Under the pieces are notes generated by a model. The model saw nothing but the letters and a program-made list of their open reading frames with translations, was not told where the DNA came from and did not search any database. Positions 10,333 through 20,900 of a stretch of DNA of 64,000 bases are shown here, piece by piece; within the stretch, counting starts at the first letter, position 1; every line of letters begins with the position of its first letter. Source of the stretch: Meira nashicola. Its lineage: Eukaryota; Basidiomycota; Exobasidiomycetes; Exobasidiales; Brachybasidiaceae. The stretch spans positions 245,803 through 309,802 of the forward strand of contig BCJU01000006.1 in NCBI GenBank assembly GCA_001600355.1, read 5' to 3'. Both the position numbers and the translations under genes were made by a program.

Positions 10333-12681
10333 ATGTCGTCCGAACCATCTGTTGAAAGGCTCGATCGTCTATTCGCTAATCATTTTGGTGTTACGCCAAT
10401 GATGCCTGCTGATTCTCATCCTTCCTCACAAGCAGAAAGTTTGAACAGTCATTCTTCTCGTCATGCTTATGCTCCTAGTTCATATACATCATCCGAATCA
10501 AATAGTCCAGAAACTCCACTAAAAGGAGGGAAGGAGTTACCATTAGGAAAGCCATTCATTCAAGATCGATCTCAATTTCAAGCAGGAAAGAATTTCGCTC
10601 CAAGTGAAGTAGGATCTGGAATTGGTTTAATCTTTGATGAAAATGACAGAAAAGCAAAAGCACAACAATTATTAAACGCTCTTGCAGAATTGTATGCTGC
10701 TCCTTTGGCAAATAGCGGATCAAATTCTATCAAAACTGCAAGCATATACAGTCACAATTCTACACCTTCTTCGGATCATCACATTGAAAGGAATGCTATG
10801 CCAAATCATGTTTTAGACAGTTCAGACATTTCACCAAAGAGCACTCAAAGTTCATTACCTTATATGCAAAACAGACAACTTGATACACCACAAAAACTCC
10901 AATATGACTCAAATCGCAATTCCACTTCTACTTCTGCCTCTTTACCCAAAAAGAATATAGAAACACCTGCAAGTGAACCTAGCGAAGGTGGTGGTGATGC
11001 AACAATTTGGCCAATGGAACAAGGCGCAGTACACGAAGTTGATACACCTGAAAATGTCGGTAATCTTTCTGCACGTCGTCAATCAAAAATTGGTACTCAA
11101 GGCGTTGGACCGATGTCACCTTTGAGTCAAATTCAATACAGAGTTGATGCAATTCCACGTAGAGTTTTAACCGAAGAACAAAGCCGTGAAGATTTAACCC
11201 TAAACTTTCCACATCTTTGTGAAGCACCACATGTGGTCATGTATGATGATCAAGGAATCGCATTACCCCCACTGAAATACGAAGAGACATCAAATGAAGA
11301 ACGTAAAGCACGCAAGAATGCTCTATCGATCAAAATAAGAGGAAAAAAGATGCATACTTTGATTAAATCTATGGTCGTTTTAGAAAGCAGATCTTCTCAT
11401 TGGAAAATGATTCCTACAAATAAACAAAAAGGTAGTCCTTCAGGTCATCCTTCTGCAGTAACAAAATTGCCACAAGTTCCCGATCCTTGGAGTATGAACT
11501 TTATGCATAGCACAAAAGATACATTAAGCATCAAAGGAACTGCAAGAAGAATTTTCGAATTAAGCGAAAGTCGTGCTTATGGTCAATGTCCAAAATGTGA
11601 AGGTTGCGGAGTGGGCCAATGTGGATTATGCAAAGGAACTGAACCTGACGAATGTTTCTGGTGTGAAGGAAGCGGTCGTGAAAAGGTTAAAGCTCATCTA
11701 AAATGCCAACCTTGCAATGGAACAGGAAAATTGGCTTGCAAACAATGCAAAGGTAGCCTAAAATCCGCTTGTCGTTCTTGCGAAGGAGAAGGTGAAGGTC
11801 AATTTTGCGCTTACATTCAAATCAAAGTTCGTCGAGTTGATTTCGCTCCTGTTCCTGTTTCGAGCATTATAAGTTCTGCTAATTTACAAAATGCAGAATC
11901 GATTAAAGAGGCTGCTATCACAAGAACATGGGATGCAATTCATAAATTAACCGAAGCAAGCGGAGTGAAACATAAAAACGCTTTCCGTCCTTTAGCTGCT
12001 TCTTGTTCTTTGCAAACTTCATGGTCTGATTTGGTGGAAGTTCACGTACCTCAAGCTGTCAAAAGTGACAAAAGTGGACATCGTGGATTGCTACGCAGTC
12101 GTTCATTGACAAATTTACGCGGCCATAAACAGCATCAACATCAGCCAAAGACAAAGAAATACTTTTTCGTTTTACCTTCAGATACTGATTTGCAACCTGC
12201 AGAAATTGAAGAAGATGAATTTGAATTGGCATTAATGCCTGAAATTCGTTATCAACAACCTGAGCAGAGTTATCAACAAGTTGATACAAGACAACAGCAA
12301 CCACAAAAATCGGTTCATTCTAAAGCATTACGTGAAGCAAGTCATCAACGTACACAATCTGAACGTGTTGAGACAGAAACAGGAAATCGAATCAATTCTG
12401 CTGATGTAGCTGCATGGCAAGCTCGTGTTCAATCACTTTCATCGTTTAATCATCTTTTGGTCAGACCGACTAGTCCCACCAGTCAATTAGCATCCAATCC
12501 TGGTACGCCCGATGAAAGACATGCTCCAGCTGCATGGCAAAGTGGCAATAGGGGTGGCTATTTTGGAGCAGGTGTTTATAGTGAACCAATCTCTCCACGT
12601 ACTGCAACAAGTAGTGTGAGTGATAATAGTTTTAAACATTCAATGCCTCCTTCTTCTATCCTTCGAAATGGTCGTATCTGA
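10333..12681 (+). CDS. CXXCXGXG zinc-finger protein (SSUH2/DnaJ-Cys-rich-like)
   Basis: A 782-residue soluble protein without intron. Residues 1-300 are low-complexity, rich in Ser, Asn, Gln and Pro, and look disordered. At about 419-494 there is a Cys-rich region of repeated CxxC(x)G units (CPKCEGCG, CFWCEGSG, CQPCNGTG, CKQCKG, CRSCEGEG). This resembles the DnaJ central zinc domain and the SSUH2-type proteins. No J-domain (HPD) is present, so it is not a DnaJ chaperone proper. A moderately conserved-looking domain precedes the Cys block (about 280-410) and another follows it, before a Gln/Ser-rich tail. A role in protein folding or RNA/metal binding is conceivable but not shown. It is embedded in the glycan run without an obvious link to it, and is convergent with the GT71-like gene (115 bp apart). 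Confidence 0.8.
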   Translation: MSSEPSVERLDRLFANHFGVTPMMPADSHPSSQAESLNSHSSRHAYAPSSYTSSESNSPETPLKGGKELPLGKPFIQDRSQFQAGKNFAPSEVGSGIGLIFDENDRKAKAQQLLNALAELYAAPLANSGSNSIKTASIYSHNSTPSSDHHIERNAMPNHVLDSSDISPKSTQSSLPYMQNRQLDTPQKLQYDSNRNSTSTSASLPKKNIETPASEPSEGGGDATIWPMEQGAVHEVDTPENVGNLSARRQSKIGTQGVGPMSPLSQIQYRVDAIPRRVLTEEQSREDLTLNFPHLCEAPHVVMYDDQGIALPPLKYEETSNEERKARKNALSIKIRGKKMHTLIKSMVVLESRSSHWKMIPTNKQKGSPSGHPSAVTKLPQVPDPWSMNFMHSTKDTLSIKGTARRIFELSESRAYGQCPKCEGCGVGQCGLCKGTEPDECFWCEGSGREKVKAHLKCQPCNGTGKLACKQCKGSLKSACRSCEGEGEGQFCAYIQIKVRRVDFAPVPVSSIISSANLQNAESIKEAAITRTWDAIHKLTEASGVKHKNAFRPLAASCSLQTSWSDLVEVHVPQAVKSDKSGHRGLLRSRSLTNLRGHKQHQHQPKTKKYFFVLPSDTDLQPAEIEEDEFELALMPEIRYQQPEQSYQQVDTRQQQPQKSVHSKALREASHQRTQSERVETETGNRINSADVAAWQARVQSLSSFNHLLVRPTSPTSQLASNPGTPDERHAPAAWQSGNRGGYFGAGVYSEPISPRTATSSVSDNSFKHSMPPSSILRNGRI

Positions 12682-12796
12682 TACAAGATACACACATACC
12701 CTTCATGTTTTATATTTTTAATCTTATATGAAATACACATTATTTATAAAGCTTTTGTCTATTGGATGACTATAATTCAAATTCTAGATTGCCATT

Positions 12797-14389
12797 TTAC
12801 CAACCTAATCGACCACGATGATAATTTATGCGTGCACAATTTTGAGCATTATCTTTCAATTCATTGATAGGCCAATCAGGAAAATATTTGAAATCGATGC
12901 AAGCTACTTTTGCAATTTCTCCCCAAACAACTTTTTCTGGATCTATATTTCCCCAACCGTTTGCCATATTCTTTCCGTCAAACCATTCCCATAATCGATG
13001 ATGGGTTCCGCCATCTTGTTTTAGTGGAGCTAATGTTGGAATCTTAATCGGATCAGCTTTATCGATGGAATTAACCTCTTGTACTGTTGTAATTTTTTGA
13101 TCTTCTGTCCCTACTTTGAATACTGTCACATCACGATCCATAATGTAAGCCGGATGAAGAGTAGGATTACTCTGATGAATAAACAGAGGTCTGTGTTTCT
13201 CTACAGAAATTGAACTGAAATCATCTATAGCAAAAGACTGTCTCATTGCAACTCCTTGAAAAGCATTATCTTTATCAGAATTAGGAAATCCAATTGCTTC
13301 AACTTGTCTTTTTACCATAAAGTACTTCTTTTTAACAAATCTTGCTGCAAATTTAATAGCTTGAGCTCCTCTATCTCCTGCGGAACTTTGATTTTGTAAA
13401 AATTCAAACAATTTAGGACCATAAAATGTATAAAAGATTGATAACAAAAGTGTTTCTTTATGTTGTGATTTAGAGATTGCAATTTGTCCTAAATCAACTG
13501 TTCGAACTGAGTCGAATCTAGCCATCTTTTTTCTTTCTGGATTTTGTTGAATATCATACATTGCAGGCGATTCACTGGAAGCCCAAAAGTCTGGCCAGAA
13601 TAATAAGCCGTTTATAGTAAACGGAACATCGATCAATGTACTATCCGGATTATTATAAGCCATTGTTCTTGGATCGAGTAAGAGTACATCTTCAAACGTT
13701 GATGCATAAATTGCAAGTAATTTATGTAGTGCTTCTTGCGCTCGTATAGATCGAGAACTTTTTGAATGAGGAACTTGCGGCATTGGACTACTTCCTAAAT
13801 GTTCTTCTAAAATCAAACAACGAGCGTTTAAAGAATCAAAAATTTCTAAACAAATCTTTTTATTGAAATCTTGTTGTCGAAGAAGGAAGATTTCAATTGG
13901 TAATTTTGATCCAGTTTTACGTAATAAACGAATAGAAATAAGCAGATAAGGTAATTCACCTCCTGTTGCAGTAAAAACGATTCCCTTAGTTCCTGGTTTA
14001 TAAATTACGCTTAACTTTCCTTCTGTTTCAAGGTCTTTAACGAATCGAGAATGTGATAATTTGAGCAATTTTATTTCTCCTCTGCTTAATTGAGCTACAT
14101 CAATAACGGGTGCTATTGTATCTTGAGGATTTACTACTGAACCTGGCGGAGGATTGAAATCATTGAAAGAGCTAATTGCTGGCCTGGAATCCTTTAGAGA
14201 TTGCGTTAACGATTGCCAAGAATTTGCATATAAAACTCCATATCCTCTATCTGGATGATATTCAAGGTAAGATTGAATGGGAGGCCCTGTATCGTATAGA
14301 AGTAGCATCAATCGATGAACAATAACTATTAACAAGATAACAGTTACGATCTTGCTACCTTCTATCCTTTTACCAAATAATACAACCAT
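12797..14389 (-). CDS. GT71 (MNN1-type) mannosyltransferase-like type II membrane protein
   Basis: A 530-residue protein with a short N-terminal cytosolic tail and a signal anchor at about 12-31, the usual Golgi type II topology. The lumenal part has the MNN1-family order: GIVFTATGGELPYLLISIR, then an LPIEIF strand, a helix-rich part, LLLDPRTMAYNNP, and NGLLFWPDFW. Family members transfer alpha-mannose from GDP-mannose and normally have Asp-x-Asp at this last strand (LDxD). Here the motif reads Asp239-Pro-Arg241, so the second metal-binding Asp is replaced by Arg. The enzyme could be inactive or depend on another acidic residue. No intron is seen. It is transcribed in the same direction as the two acyltransferases that lie upstream of it (14607 and 16877). 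The family call is fairly strong. Confidence 0.75.
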   Translation of the reverse strand: MVVLFGKRIEGSKIVTVILLIVIVHRLMLLLYDTGPPIQSYLEYHPDRGYGVLYANSWQSLTQSLKDSRPAISSFNDFNPPPGSVVNPQDTIAPVIDVAQLSRGEIKLLKLSHSRFVKDLETEGKLSVIYKPGTKGIVFTATGGELPYLLISIRLLRKTGSKLPIEIFLLRQQDFNKKICLEIFDSLNARCLILEEHLGSSPMPQVPHSKSSRSIRAQEALHKLLAIYASTFEDVLLLDPRTMAYNNPDSTLIDVPFTINGLLFWPDFWASSESPAMYDIQQNPERKKMARFDSVRTVDLGQIAISKSQHKETLLLSIFYTFYGPKLFEFLQNQSSAGDRGAQAIKFAARFVKKKYFMVKRQVEAIGFPNSDKDNAFQGVAMRQSFAIDDFSSISVEKHRPLFIHQSNPTLHPAYIMDRDVTVFKVGTEDQKITTVQEVNSIDKADPIKIPTLAPLKQDGGTHHRLWEWFDGKNMANGWGNIDPEKVVWGEIAKVACIDFKYFPDWPINELKDNAQNCARINYHRGRLGW

Positions 14390-14558
14390 CTTGTCAAATT
14401 CTGCAAAAGGTGTAAAGAAGAGATGGATGGATGGATAAGCGCTAACCCAATACTTGCATATTATCTGTGGGGAACTAGTTTATTTTTAAATCTTTAAATT
14501 TGTGCGTGAAACACCCACGCTTCTTATTTCTTACTAGTTGATTGAATGTGAATTGTAT

Positions 14559-14573
14559 ATATTTTAGTGTGTA
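14559..14573 (+). promoter_or_regulatory. 15-bp motif copy 1, upstream of GT71-like gene
   Basis: ATATTTTAGTGTGTA on the plus strand, about 170 bp before the minus-strand start at 14389. The identical 15-mer occurs at 16540-16554, and 11 bases of it at 30275-30285. All three lie upstream of minus-strand glycan genes in the same orientation. Confidence 0.35.
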
Positions 14574-14606
14574 CAGAAAAATGTAAGAAGAAAAGACTGT
14601 TTATAG

Positions 14607-16226
14607 CTACTCTTGATGATGATTTTTATCGGAAACAAGAGGCATCTGTAAAGATATATAAGGATCTACACGTGTATTTGTATCAGGAGGAGAAATCTTC
14701 TTTTCCGTATTTCCAGCTTGTCTTTTACGTTTCATATATCCAACATAGACATTCTTGATAGGTTCTTCGATTAAGAAAGTACTTATTAGTGAAACTACAA
14801 AAGCTTCTGAAGTTGGACCGAAACCTGCCCAGCCTACACAAAATTTATACTCTAATTGCATGATTGGTACTTGCCAAAGATACCATGAATAAGAAACACG
14901 ACCGATAAAGTTTAAACATTCACAATCGAGAAGCGAAAGAGGTTCGAATTGTTTCAAGTTTTCCATTTGTTTCATATACCATGGTTGATTATTTGATTTA
15001 TTTGATTGTTCATTCTCTTGTATCTTTTTGTTATTTGCCTCGGATTTCATCTTTAGTGCTTTTCCTATTGATGCTAATGTGAGACATAACACCAAAATTA
15101 CCGCAAAAACATCTCCATATAAACGATGTTGGGCAGCTGTGAAACCGTCTTGAAAGCGAGGTGAAAATCCCCAAGCAAGGCATAAAAGTATAACAGCTAT
15201 TGAAGCACGATCAGCGTAACGCATCACTATAACTCGAGGTAAAGGTAATAATAATATTGAAGCGCCTGCTACCATTTTCCAAAGGTTGAGAGGTAAAGTT
15301 GCATTATAACGTTCCTCTTTTATACGACGATGAAAGCTATAGCCAAAAAGAACAGATAAAACGATAAAACGTAATCCTGGATGAACACGAGCAACCAACG
15401 GCAAAAGGAATGCCCAAAGAACGTAAAAGTGTTCTTGTACATCGAGGAACCACATATTTGCGAAAGGATTTGGCGGATAATCTGGCGCTCTTAACTTTTT
15501 CAATTGAGAAACTTTGAAAAATACACCAAAAACTAACTTTGCTAAAAGTTTATGTGCATCAGGATAACGTTTAAACCACCAAGACGAAGTGATTGCTAAA
15601 ACAAGGATTAAAGCAGGGTATAAACGTACCCATCGATTGAAAAAGAATTGAGGTGCGTGTTCATATATTGATAAAGGTCCTTTTTTGACTCGTTTCCTAG
15701 ATTGTAATGCCAATAAAGATGCAGTTATAAGGAATCCACCTTGAATAAAGTGAGTAGATAAAGCCATGAAACCAAAGAAGGATACATAACGAGCTTCATT
15801 TGGAGCAATATGAGCAACTTGAATCATAATGCTAGCAATAGCACGTAAACCTGTTAAATAAGGTAATTGTTTGAGTGAAGCTAACTCTGAAGGTGAAATC
15901 CATACTGGTTCTTCTTCGACAATAGGATTGATGTTTTGCTGCTTTGATTCTCTTTCATCCGAACATTGTGCAGTATAATGAGGAGGTGGAGTGACTGGAT
16001 TTATATCTTTATTTGCATGCATTTGCAAGATGATTTGATCGGCTAAAGAAGATTCGTCATTAAATTGAACGCTACTCCGTCTACGAGCAAATTGATCTGA
16101 AATATTAGCTTGTGTTGTGGTGATGGTGTTCATGATGGCTGCTTTCCTCAAGTCCACTTCTATAAAAAGGGAATGAGGAAATAGGTAGGCTGTGGTGGTT
16201 TCTATCAGAGAAAATGTATCACTCAT
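14607..16226 (-). CDS. Acyltransferase-3 family membrane O-acyltransferase
   Basis: A 539-residue intronless protein. A polar N-terminus of about 120 residues precedes YLTGLRAIASIMIQVAHIAP, with the expected active-site-type His at 139. The FNRWVRLYPAL block sits near 196-206 and WFLDVQEHFYVLW near 259-271; the usual VEE is VQE here, keeping Glu265. Further hydrophobic segments complete a roughly ten-pass fold, interrupted by a Lys/Asn/Gln-rich loop around residue 395. The expected role is O-acylation (for example O-acetylation) of a sugar on a wall, secreted or lipid-linked glycan in the endomembrane system. I use the first ATG (MSDTF); a second Met at residue 32 is an alternative. It is co-oriented with the acyltransferase upstream and the GT71-like gene downstream. 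Confidence 0.8.
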   Translation of the reverse strand: MSDTFSLIETTTAYLFPHSLFIEVDLRKAAIMNTITTTQANISDQFARRRSSVQFNDESSLADQIILQMHANKDINPVTPPPHYTAQCSDERESKQQNINPIVEEEPVWISPSELASLKQLPYLTGLRAIASIMIQVAHIAPNEARYVSFFGFMALSTHFIQGGFLITASLLALQSRKRVKKGPLSIYEHAPQFFFNRWVRLYPALILVLAITSSWWFKRYPDAHKLLAKLVFGVFFKVSQLKKLRAPDYPPNPFANMWFLDVQEHFYVLWAFLLPLVARVHPGLRFIVLSVLFGYSFHRRIKEERYNATLPLNLWKMVAGASILLLPLPRVIVMRYADRASIAVILLCLAWGFSPRFQDGFTAAQHRLYGDVFAVILVLCLTLASIGKALKMKSEANNKKIQENEQSNKSNNQPWYMKQMENLKQFEPLSLLDCECLNFIGRVSYSWYLWQVPIMQLEYKFCVGWAGFGPTSEAFVVSLISTFLIEEPIKNVYVGYMKRKRQAGNTEKKISPPDTNTRVDPYISLQMPLVSDKNHHQE

Positions 16227-16876
16227 ACGTTCATATAAGCAATTTATATATTTAGTCTATGTATATACACAAGTACATACATACATAGGTATGTACATTT
16301 CTATTTTTGAGGGGATACATATCCATTCGAAGCAGGGTTCTTTCTAGGAACAGAAAGAGAATATTCTGTTCTAGCGTCTGAAACAGAATTACGTTGTTTT
16401 AAAGACAAACAATTCTTAGTGCTCTCTTTTTAACGAAAAATGAAGGATTATACATACATTATTCTCCTTCACAGGTCTAGAACCGGCATGAAAGCCTATT
16501 ATTATAGTTTTCTATAAATTGATTTCGAAATAACTTTGCATATTTTAGTGTGTAAAATATGCAGCTGAGATCGAAATTGAATCTCAACCTTCTTCTTTCG
16601 GTATCTAAACAGGTTAGTTGGTAAGTAGTCGTACAAATAAAAATGGTAAGAAAGCCGGCATACAAGCATCAAGCATCAGAGCAGTGTAGTGTGCATATGC
16701 AGGCTAAATTAATATGCATATATTTGCATAAAAAAGTCTCTGATTTTGTCTGGGGCGTGAAAGTAAATGCCTATTGTTTATGCCGCTTCTGGGGGAAAAA
16801 TCTCACGCATACACAATTTCGTACGTATAAAAGCATTTATTAGCAAAATAAAATATAAACTTACATAAGCAGATCA
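16227..16876. promoter_or_regulatory. Spacer between two acyltransferase genes
   Basis: Upstream region of the 14607 acyltransferase and 3' flank of the 16877 one. It holds a run of ACAT/ACATAC repeats at about 16268-16295 and the second copy of the 15-bp motif at 16540-16554. No gene is seen. Confidence 0.45.
16540..16554 (+). promoter_or_regulatory. 15-bp motif copy 2, upstream of acyltransferase
   Basis: Exact copy of the motif at 14559-14573, about 315 bp before the minus-strand start at 16226. It is immediately followed by AAATATG, so the copy lies in a small imperfect palindrome (CATATTTT ... AAAATATG). Confidence 0.35.
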
Positions 16877-17977
16877 TCAACTAGGTAATAGCTTCTTTGA
16901 AGCAGATAATTTCTGTTTCTGTTCTTTGAACCAAGAAGTTTCTTTATAAAGTTCTCTTATCGGTTCTTCGAAATAGATTGTAGAATAATGTGCTATAGCC
17001 ATTGATAAACAAACTACGCCCATTGCTGGAATTGTGACTTGATTGAATAATCCCGTTAGCCAAAGAAGAACGTGATGCCAAAGATAACAAGAATATGATG
17101 TACGTCCCATATAACGTAAAATGTTATGTTCTAAAACGAAATTGCCTTCACCTGCAGAAGCTAAAACGACGAGCATTGTGGCTATAGTTGTTATAAACGG
17201 TCCCCAAATTGCTCCAGAATAAACGATACTATCAACACGTAATGCCATCACAACACCAACAAACATAATTTGACCAGTATATCCAGCCCATCTATGTGAA
17301 GTCCATTTAGGTAGAGGTTGCCAGCATAATTGCAATGCACTTCCTGCTAATAACGCATAAGCATTTGCTGATAAACTCTTACTCATCAAATCCATATCTT
17401 TGATTGCAAACATCCGTAGTCTGTATATAACCGATAAACCTATCAAAAAGAGCATAAGAGTTGCTCTCATAAATGGTCTTAAAGGTCGAATCAAAAAAAT
17501 CATGAACGCCCAAAATATATAAAATTGTTCTTCTACCGCTAAAGTCCAAGCATGTGCGAAAACTTGATCTTTATGAAATTCCTCTTTGCAGAATAAATTT
17601 TCCATATAAAGTAAGGTGGTAATAATATGTGGTTTGAGTACTTCAAAACTACGTCCTTGATTGATCCAAAGAAAGATTGTAGTGATTGCACATAACAGAA
17701 GTGCAGGTGCTAAACGAACTGTACGATTTGCAAAGAATAAAATCATATGTTCTGTATTTGGTCTTGTTCCTTTCTGCATATGAAGTAAGATTCCCGTGAT
17801 CAGATAACCAGATAAAACGAAAAATATAGTTACACCCATCATTCCCATAGTCCAAGAAAAGTGACTAAACGGAGGATAACAATGACTAATCAAAACGATA
17901 ACGATAGCTACACCCCTTAAACCTTCTAGAGCAGGAATGAATCCTGCTTCCTTCTTTTGCACGCCATCAGCACCCAT
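16877..17977 (-). CDS. Acyltransferase-3 family membrane O-acyltransferase (OafA-like)
   Basis: A 366-residue compact, canonical family member. ALEGLRGVAIVIVLISHCYPP carries the expected His at 32, and GVTIFFVLSGYLITGILL follows, as in bacterial OafA/NodX-type enzymes. The AHAWTLAVEEQFYIFW block has Glu149-Glu150. Further membrane segments run to a Lys-rich C-terminal tail. I start at the ATG at 17977 (MGADGVQKKE), because the 36 residues in front in the longer open frame look like leader sequence and would disrupt the short N-terminus typical of this branch. It likely transfers an acyl group to a sugar hydroxyl in the secretory pathway. It is divergent from the GT34 gene over a 1.43-kb shared upstream region. 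There is no intron. Confidence 0.85.
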   Translation of the reverse strand: MGADGVQKKEAGFIPALEGLRGVAIVIVLISHCYPPFSHFSWTMGMMGVTIFFVLSGYLITGILLHMQKGTRPNTEHMILFFANRTVRLAPALLLCAITTIFLWINQGRSFEVLKPHIITTLLYMENLFCKEEFHKDQVFAHAWTLAVEEQFYIFWAFMIFLIRPLRPFMRATLMLFLIGLSVIYRLRMFAIKDMDLMSKSLSANAYALLAGSALQLCWQPLPKWTSHRWAGYTGQIMFVGVVMALRVDSIVYSGAIWGPFITTIATMLVVLASAGEGNFVLEHNILRYMGRTSYSCYLWHHVLLWLTGLFNQVTIPAMGVVCLSMAIAHYSTIYFEEPIRELYKETSWFKEQKQKLSASKKLLPS

Positions 17978-19407
17978 TGTAGCTGATATGTAATGGTGGA
18001 GGTAGGTAGTGGTAAAGATGATAAAAGAAGGGGGATAACAATCATCAAGATTATATATATATACACATATCCGAAAGCTCATCACTACGCTTCATTGTCT
18101 CTGTCGGAGAATCGTGAATGCATAAATGCATATGCTAAGACAAGAATTTCCTTTTTTCCATTTACAGTTCTTAAACAACAAAGCCCTGCATAATTCAAGC
18201 GGGATTAAATTTTATTGTTTTTACACGAAACGGGCAGTAAAGCATTGTATTCTACTATCCGGCGCACGCGCTAAAAAGCCGTAAAACATACCGTAAGTCT
18301 AGAACAGTGGGAAAGAAAGTGAAAAAGTGCGTGATTTATATTGTATATCTCTATTATAATGGAGGTTTAAGATACAAGCCTCGAGAAAAAGATATGTTCT
18401 GAGGAAGGGAATTATATCGGATCTAGTCTGATCGTTCTTTTTCATATTTATTCCCGTAAATATATATTTGATTGATAGTCAAGGCCACCTAAAAATGTAA
18501 AGATTCCTAATTAATACGTTCTTCTGAAGGATGATGCTGCATGATAATTATGTAATAAGCAATGATGTACATATGTGTATAAATGCAATATATCTTGTAG
18601 AATGCATGATACCAACTTAGTCTTATGGCCTGTCGTGCGTGCGCTAGTAAGAAAGGAAGTATTTTATTCCCACATACGTCGTACGGTTAGGCTTCTAGCG
18701 TCACAATCTCGCAGATTGGCTTCTGTATAGATTACCTATGCTGTGATACTGAGAAGAACATCGTCTGATATCTAGAGGGGTAGAGGTAATGCAAAGCTTT
18801 TTTGTACATACATAAATGAAAAGTAGAGCTAGGTCGGTTCCGTTTCTTGTTTATTATATTTTCTTGTGTTTCACATGAATGGCTTTGAAAAATAGAAGGA
18901 AAATTCGAAACCTGGTTTCATATGTAAAAGACTTTTCTCAAGAAGGCAAGTCAGCGCAGAACGACACTAAATTTGTTTATACTTTAAGTGTGTATTATAA
19001 TTTATACTCCCTATTCCAGACAATTATACAGGAACCTTACGGGACGCGTTTAGCAGGTTTAAAAGTCGACCAAAAGTTTTAAATTTAGACTAATCCGACG
19101 ACTGCATGTATGTACGTGCGGTCCAGAACGGCACTACACTATTCCAGCCTTTTTACACTTGTACGTATGCATGCAGATTTATTTTGTTTGGTTTATGCAC
19201 TTCTGCCATGCAAGACTACCCTGATACTGGTTTGTTACTTCGGCTTTTCTTAGTTTTGTGTTTTTCGTAATTCGTAAAAAATTAAAGATACATTAAATCA
19301 TGTAGTAGTAGTATAAATATTGTTCCATCATATCATCATCATCATCATCATTTATACCTTTTCACTACTATTCCTTAACGTTGCTTGAATAACAAGCAAA
19401 GTTCAAA
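17978..19407. promoter_or_regulatory. Long divergent spacer between acyltransferase and GT34
   Basis: A 1.43-kb region between two divergent starts. It contains alternating TGCAT/ATGTA-type purine-pyrimidine tracts and an (ATC)6 microsatellite at 19332-19349, about 60 bp upstream of the GT34 ATG. Short open frames (for example 18879-19082) have no protein-like features. No RNA gene is recognised. Confidence 0.5.
19332..19349. repeat. (ATC)6 microsatellite
   Basis: Six perfect ATC units in the proximal upstream region of the GT34 gene. Confidence 0.85.
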
Positions 19408-20641
19408 ATGGATATCGAAGGAAAGCCGGTGAGTAATGAATCTGGAATCATCAGTAAATTTTCATAAAATATTAATCTTAACTTCTTATAATAACCATGT
19501 TACAGTTAGGATGGTTCCAAAATTCTAGGAAAAGTAGCCTATCGATGAAGAAGATTGGTCTTATCTTTGCTGGTTTTTTCGTTGTTATAATTTTCTTTAT
19601 CAACCATTCTTCAGTATCACAAGCTGCAAATAATCTATGTACAAATGCATTCAGGAATTCGGAAATTCAACAAAACGTTGACATTGCATCATTGCACGAT
19701 CATATCGATCCTGCTCTACTAGAATCAAGCAAATCGATTTCCACCCTGCAGAGTACTATTCCTGCACGTATCATTAAAGTTACCTTTCAATATGGTAAAG
19801 GCTCTATCGATTCAGAGGGACATAAGTCAGGTATGGATAAATTGCGCGATAGAACTTTACAAACGCACTTCGATCATGCCAAATTGCACGGTCATCGTCA
19901 AATTGTTCAAAAAGTTGACTTGATGGGTAATATTTACACAAAAACGGCCACTGTTTTGAATATAATCATCGAAGAATTAGCTAAACCGGAAGGGGAAAGA
20001 GCAGAATGGGTTATGTGAGTGTTTTTTGGGTTCTTTATATTCTTCAGACAATTAACTTACTCTTTATAAATTTACAGGTCTCACGATGCTGACATGGTCA
20101 TTATGAATCGTAATATACCTATCGATATCTTTTTACCGCCAAAAGAGAAGGATATCAATCTTCTCGTTACTTACGATGGAAATGGGCTAAATACTGGAGC
20201 TTTCCTTATTCGTGTTTCTTCTTGGGCTGTAGAGTTACTCAGCGCAAATATCGGTTACGCATACCTTCCAGGAGCACGTCATTGGGAATTCGCAGAGCAA
20301 GGAATGATGTCAAATTTAATTCACGATGTTGAAAAGTTTAAAAGCAAAACTATGGAAGTGAGTATTTTTGATTCCCTGTTTTGATGGAGTTTTATAAAAT
20401 TAACACTTTTTTATTTTTACCCCTTCTTCTCCAGATTCCACGTAGATGGATTAATGCATACCCTTCTGGTTGGGGTGAAGGTTATATAACTGGTGATTTG
20501 CTTGTTCACCTTGTCGCATGGGCAAAGAAAGATACTGCAGTATGGCTCGAAAAGTCAGAATCATTATCAAAGCAGTATAACGTCTCACCAGAAGAATCTG
20601 GTTTACGCCAATGGATCGATAAATTTTGGAAAGAACATTGA
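19408..20641 (+). CDS. GT34 (GMA12/MNN10-type) galactosyl/mannosyltransferase, 4 exons
   Basis: Predicted exons are 19408-19428, 19506-20014, 20078-20357 and 20435-20641 (338 residues). The introns of 77, 63 and 77 nt all have GTGAGT donors and CAG acceptors. The first exon codes for only seven residues (MDIEGKP). Topology is type II, with a signal anchor at about 23-38. The catalytic part has the GT34 hallmarks: SHDADMVIM with Asp180-Ala-Asp182, then YDGNGLNTGAFLIR, and a WEFAEQG motif further on. Family members are Golgi alpha-galactosyl- or alpha-mannosyltransferases that use UDP-Gal or GDP-Man with Mn2+. Two nucleotide-sugar transporters of the UDP-Gal family lie nearby, which fits a galactosyl role, but the donor is inferred. 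It is divergent from the 16877 acyltransferase and convergent with the 20901 transporter. Confidence 0.85.
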
Positions 20642-20900
20642 TCCATCATTATCCTTGTTAGAATTTTACTTAATCCATTCCTTTTATCGTCTTACTGCCT
20701 GATATTGAGTACATTCTAAGGTTATCACGACTCAGTCTGTATCCTCAGCCCATAAGCATACCCTTCGCCTTTCTCTTTACCTCAATTTGTTATTCTTTGT
20801 TCAACAGATTCAGACTAGAGAGTTTATATAAGTCTGACAATGTGATATTTGCAAATATTATGTACAATGATATATGATCGAATCTAGATGGTATATGAAA

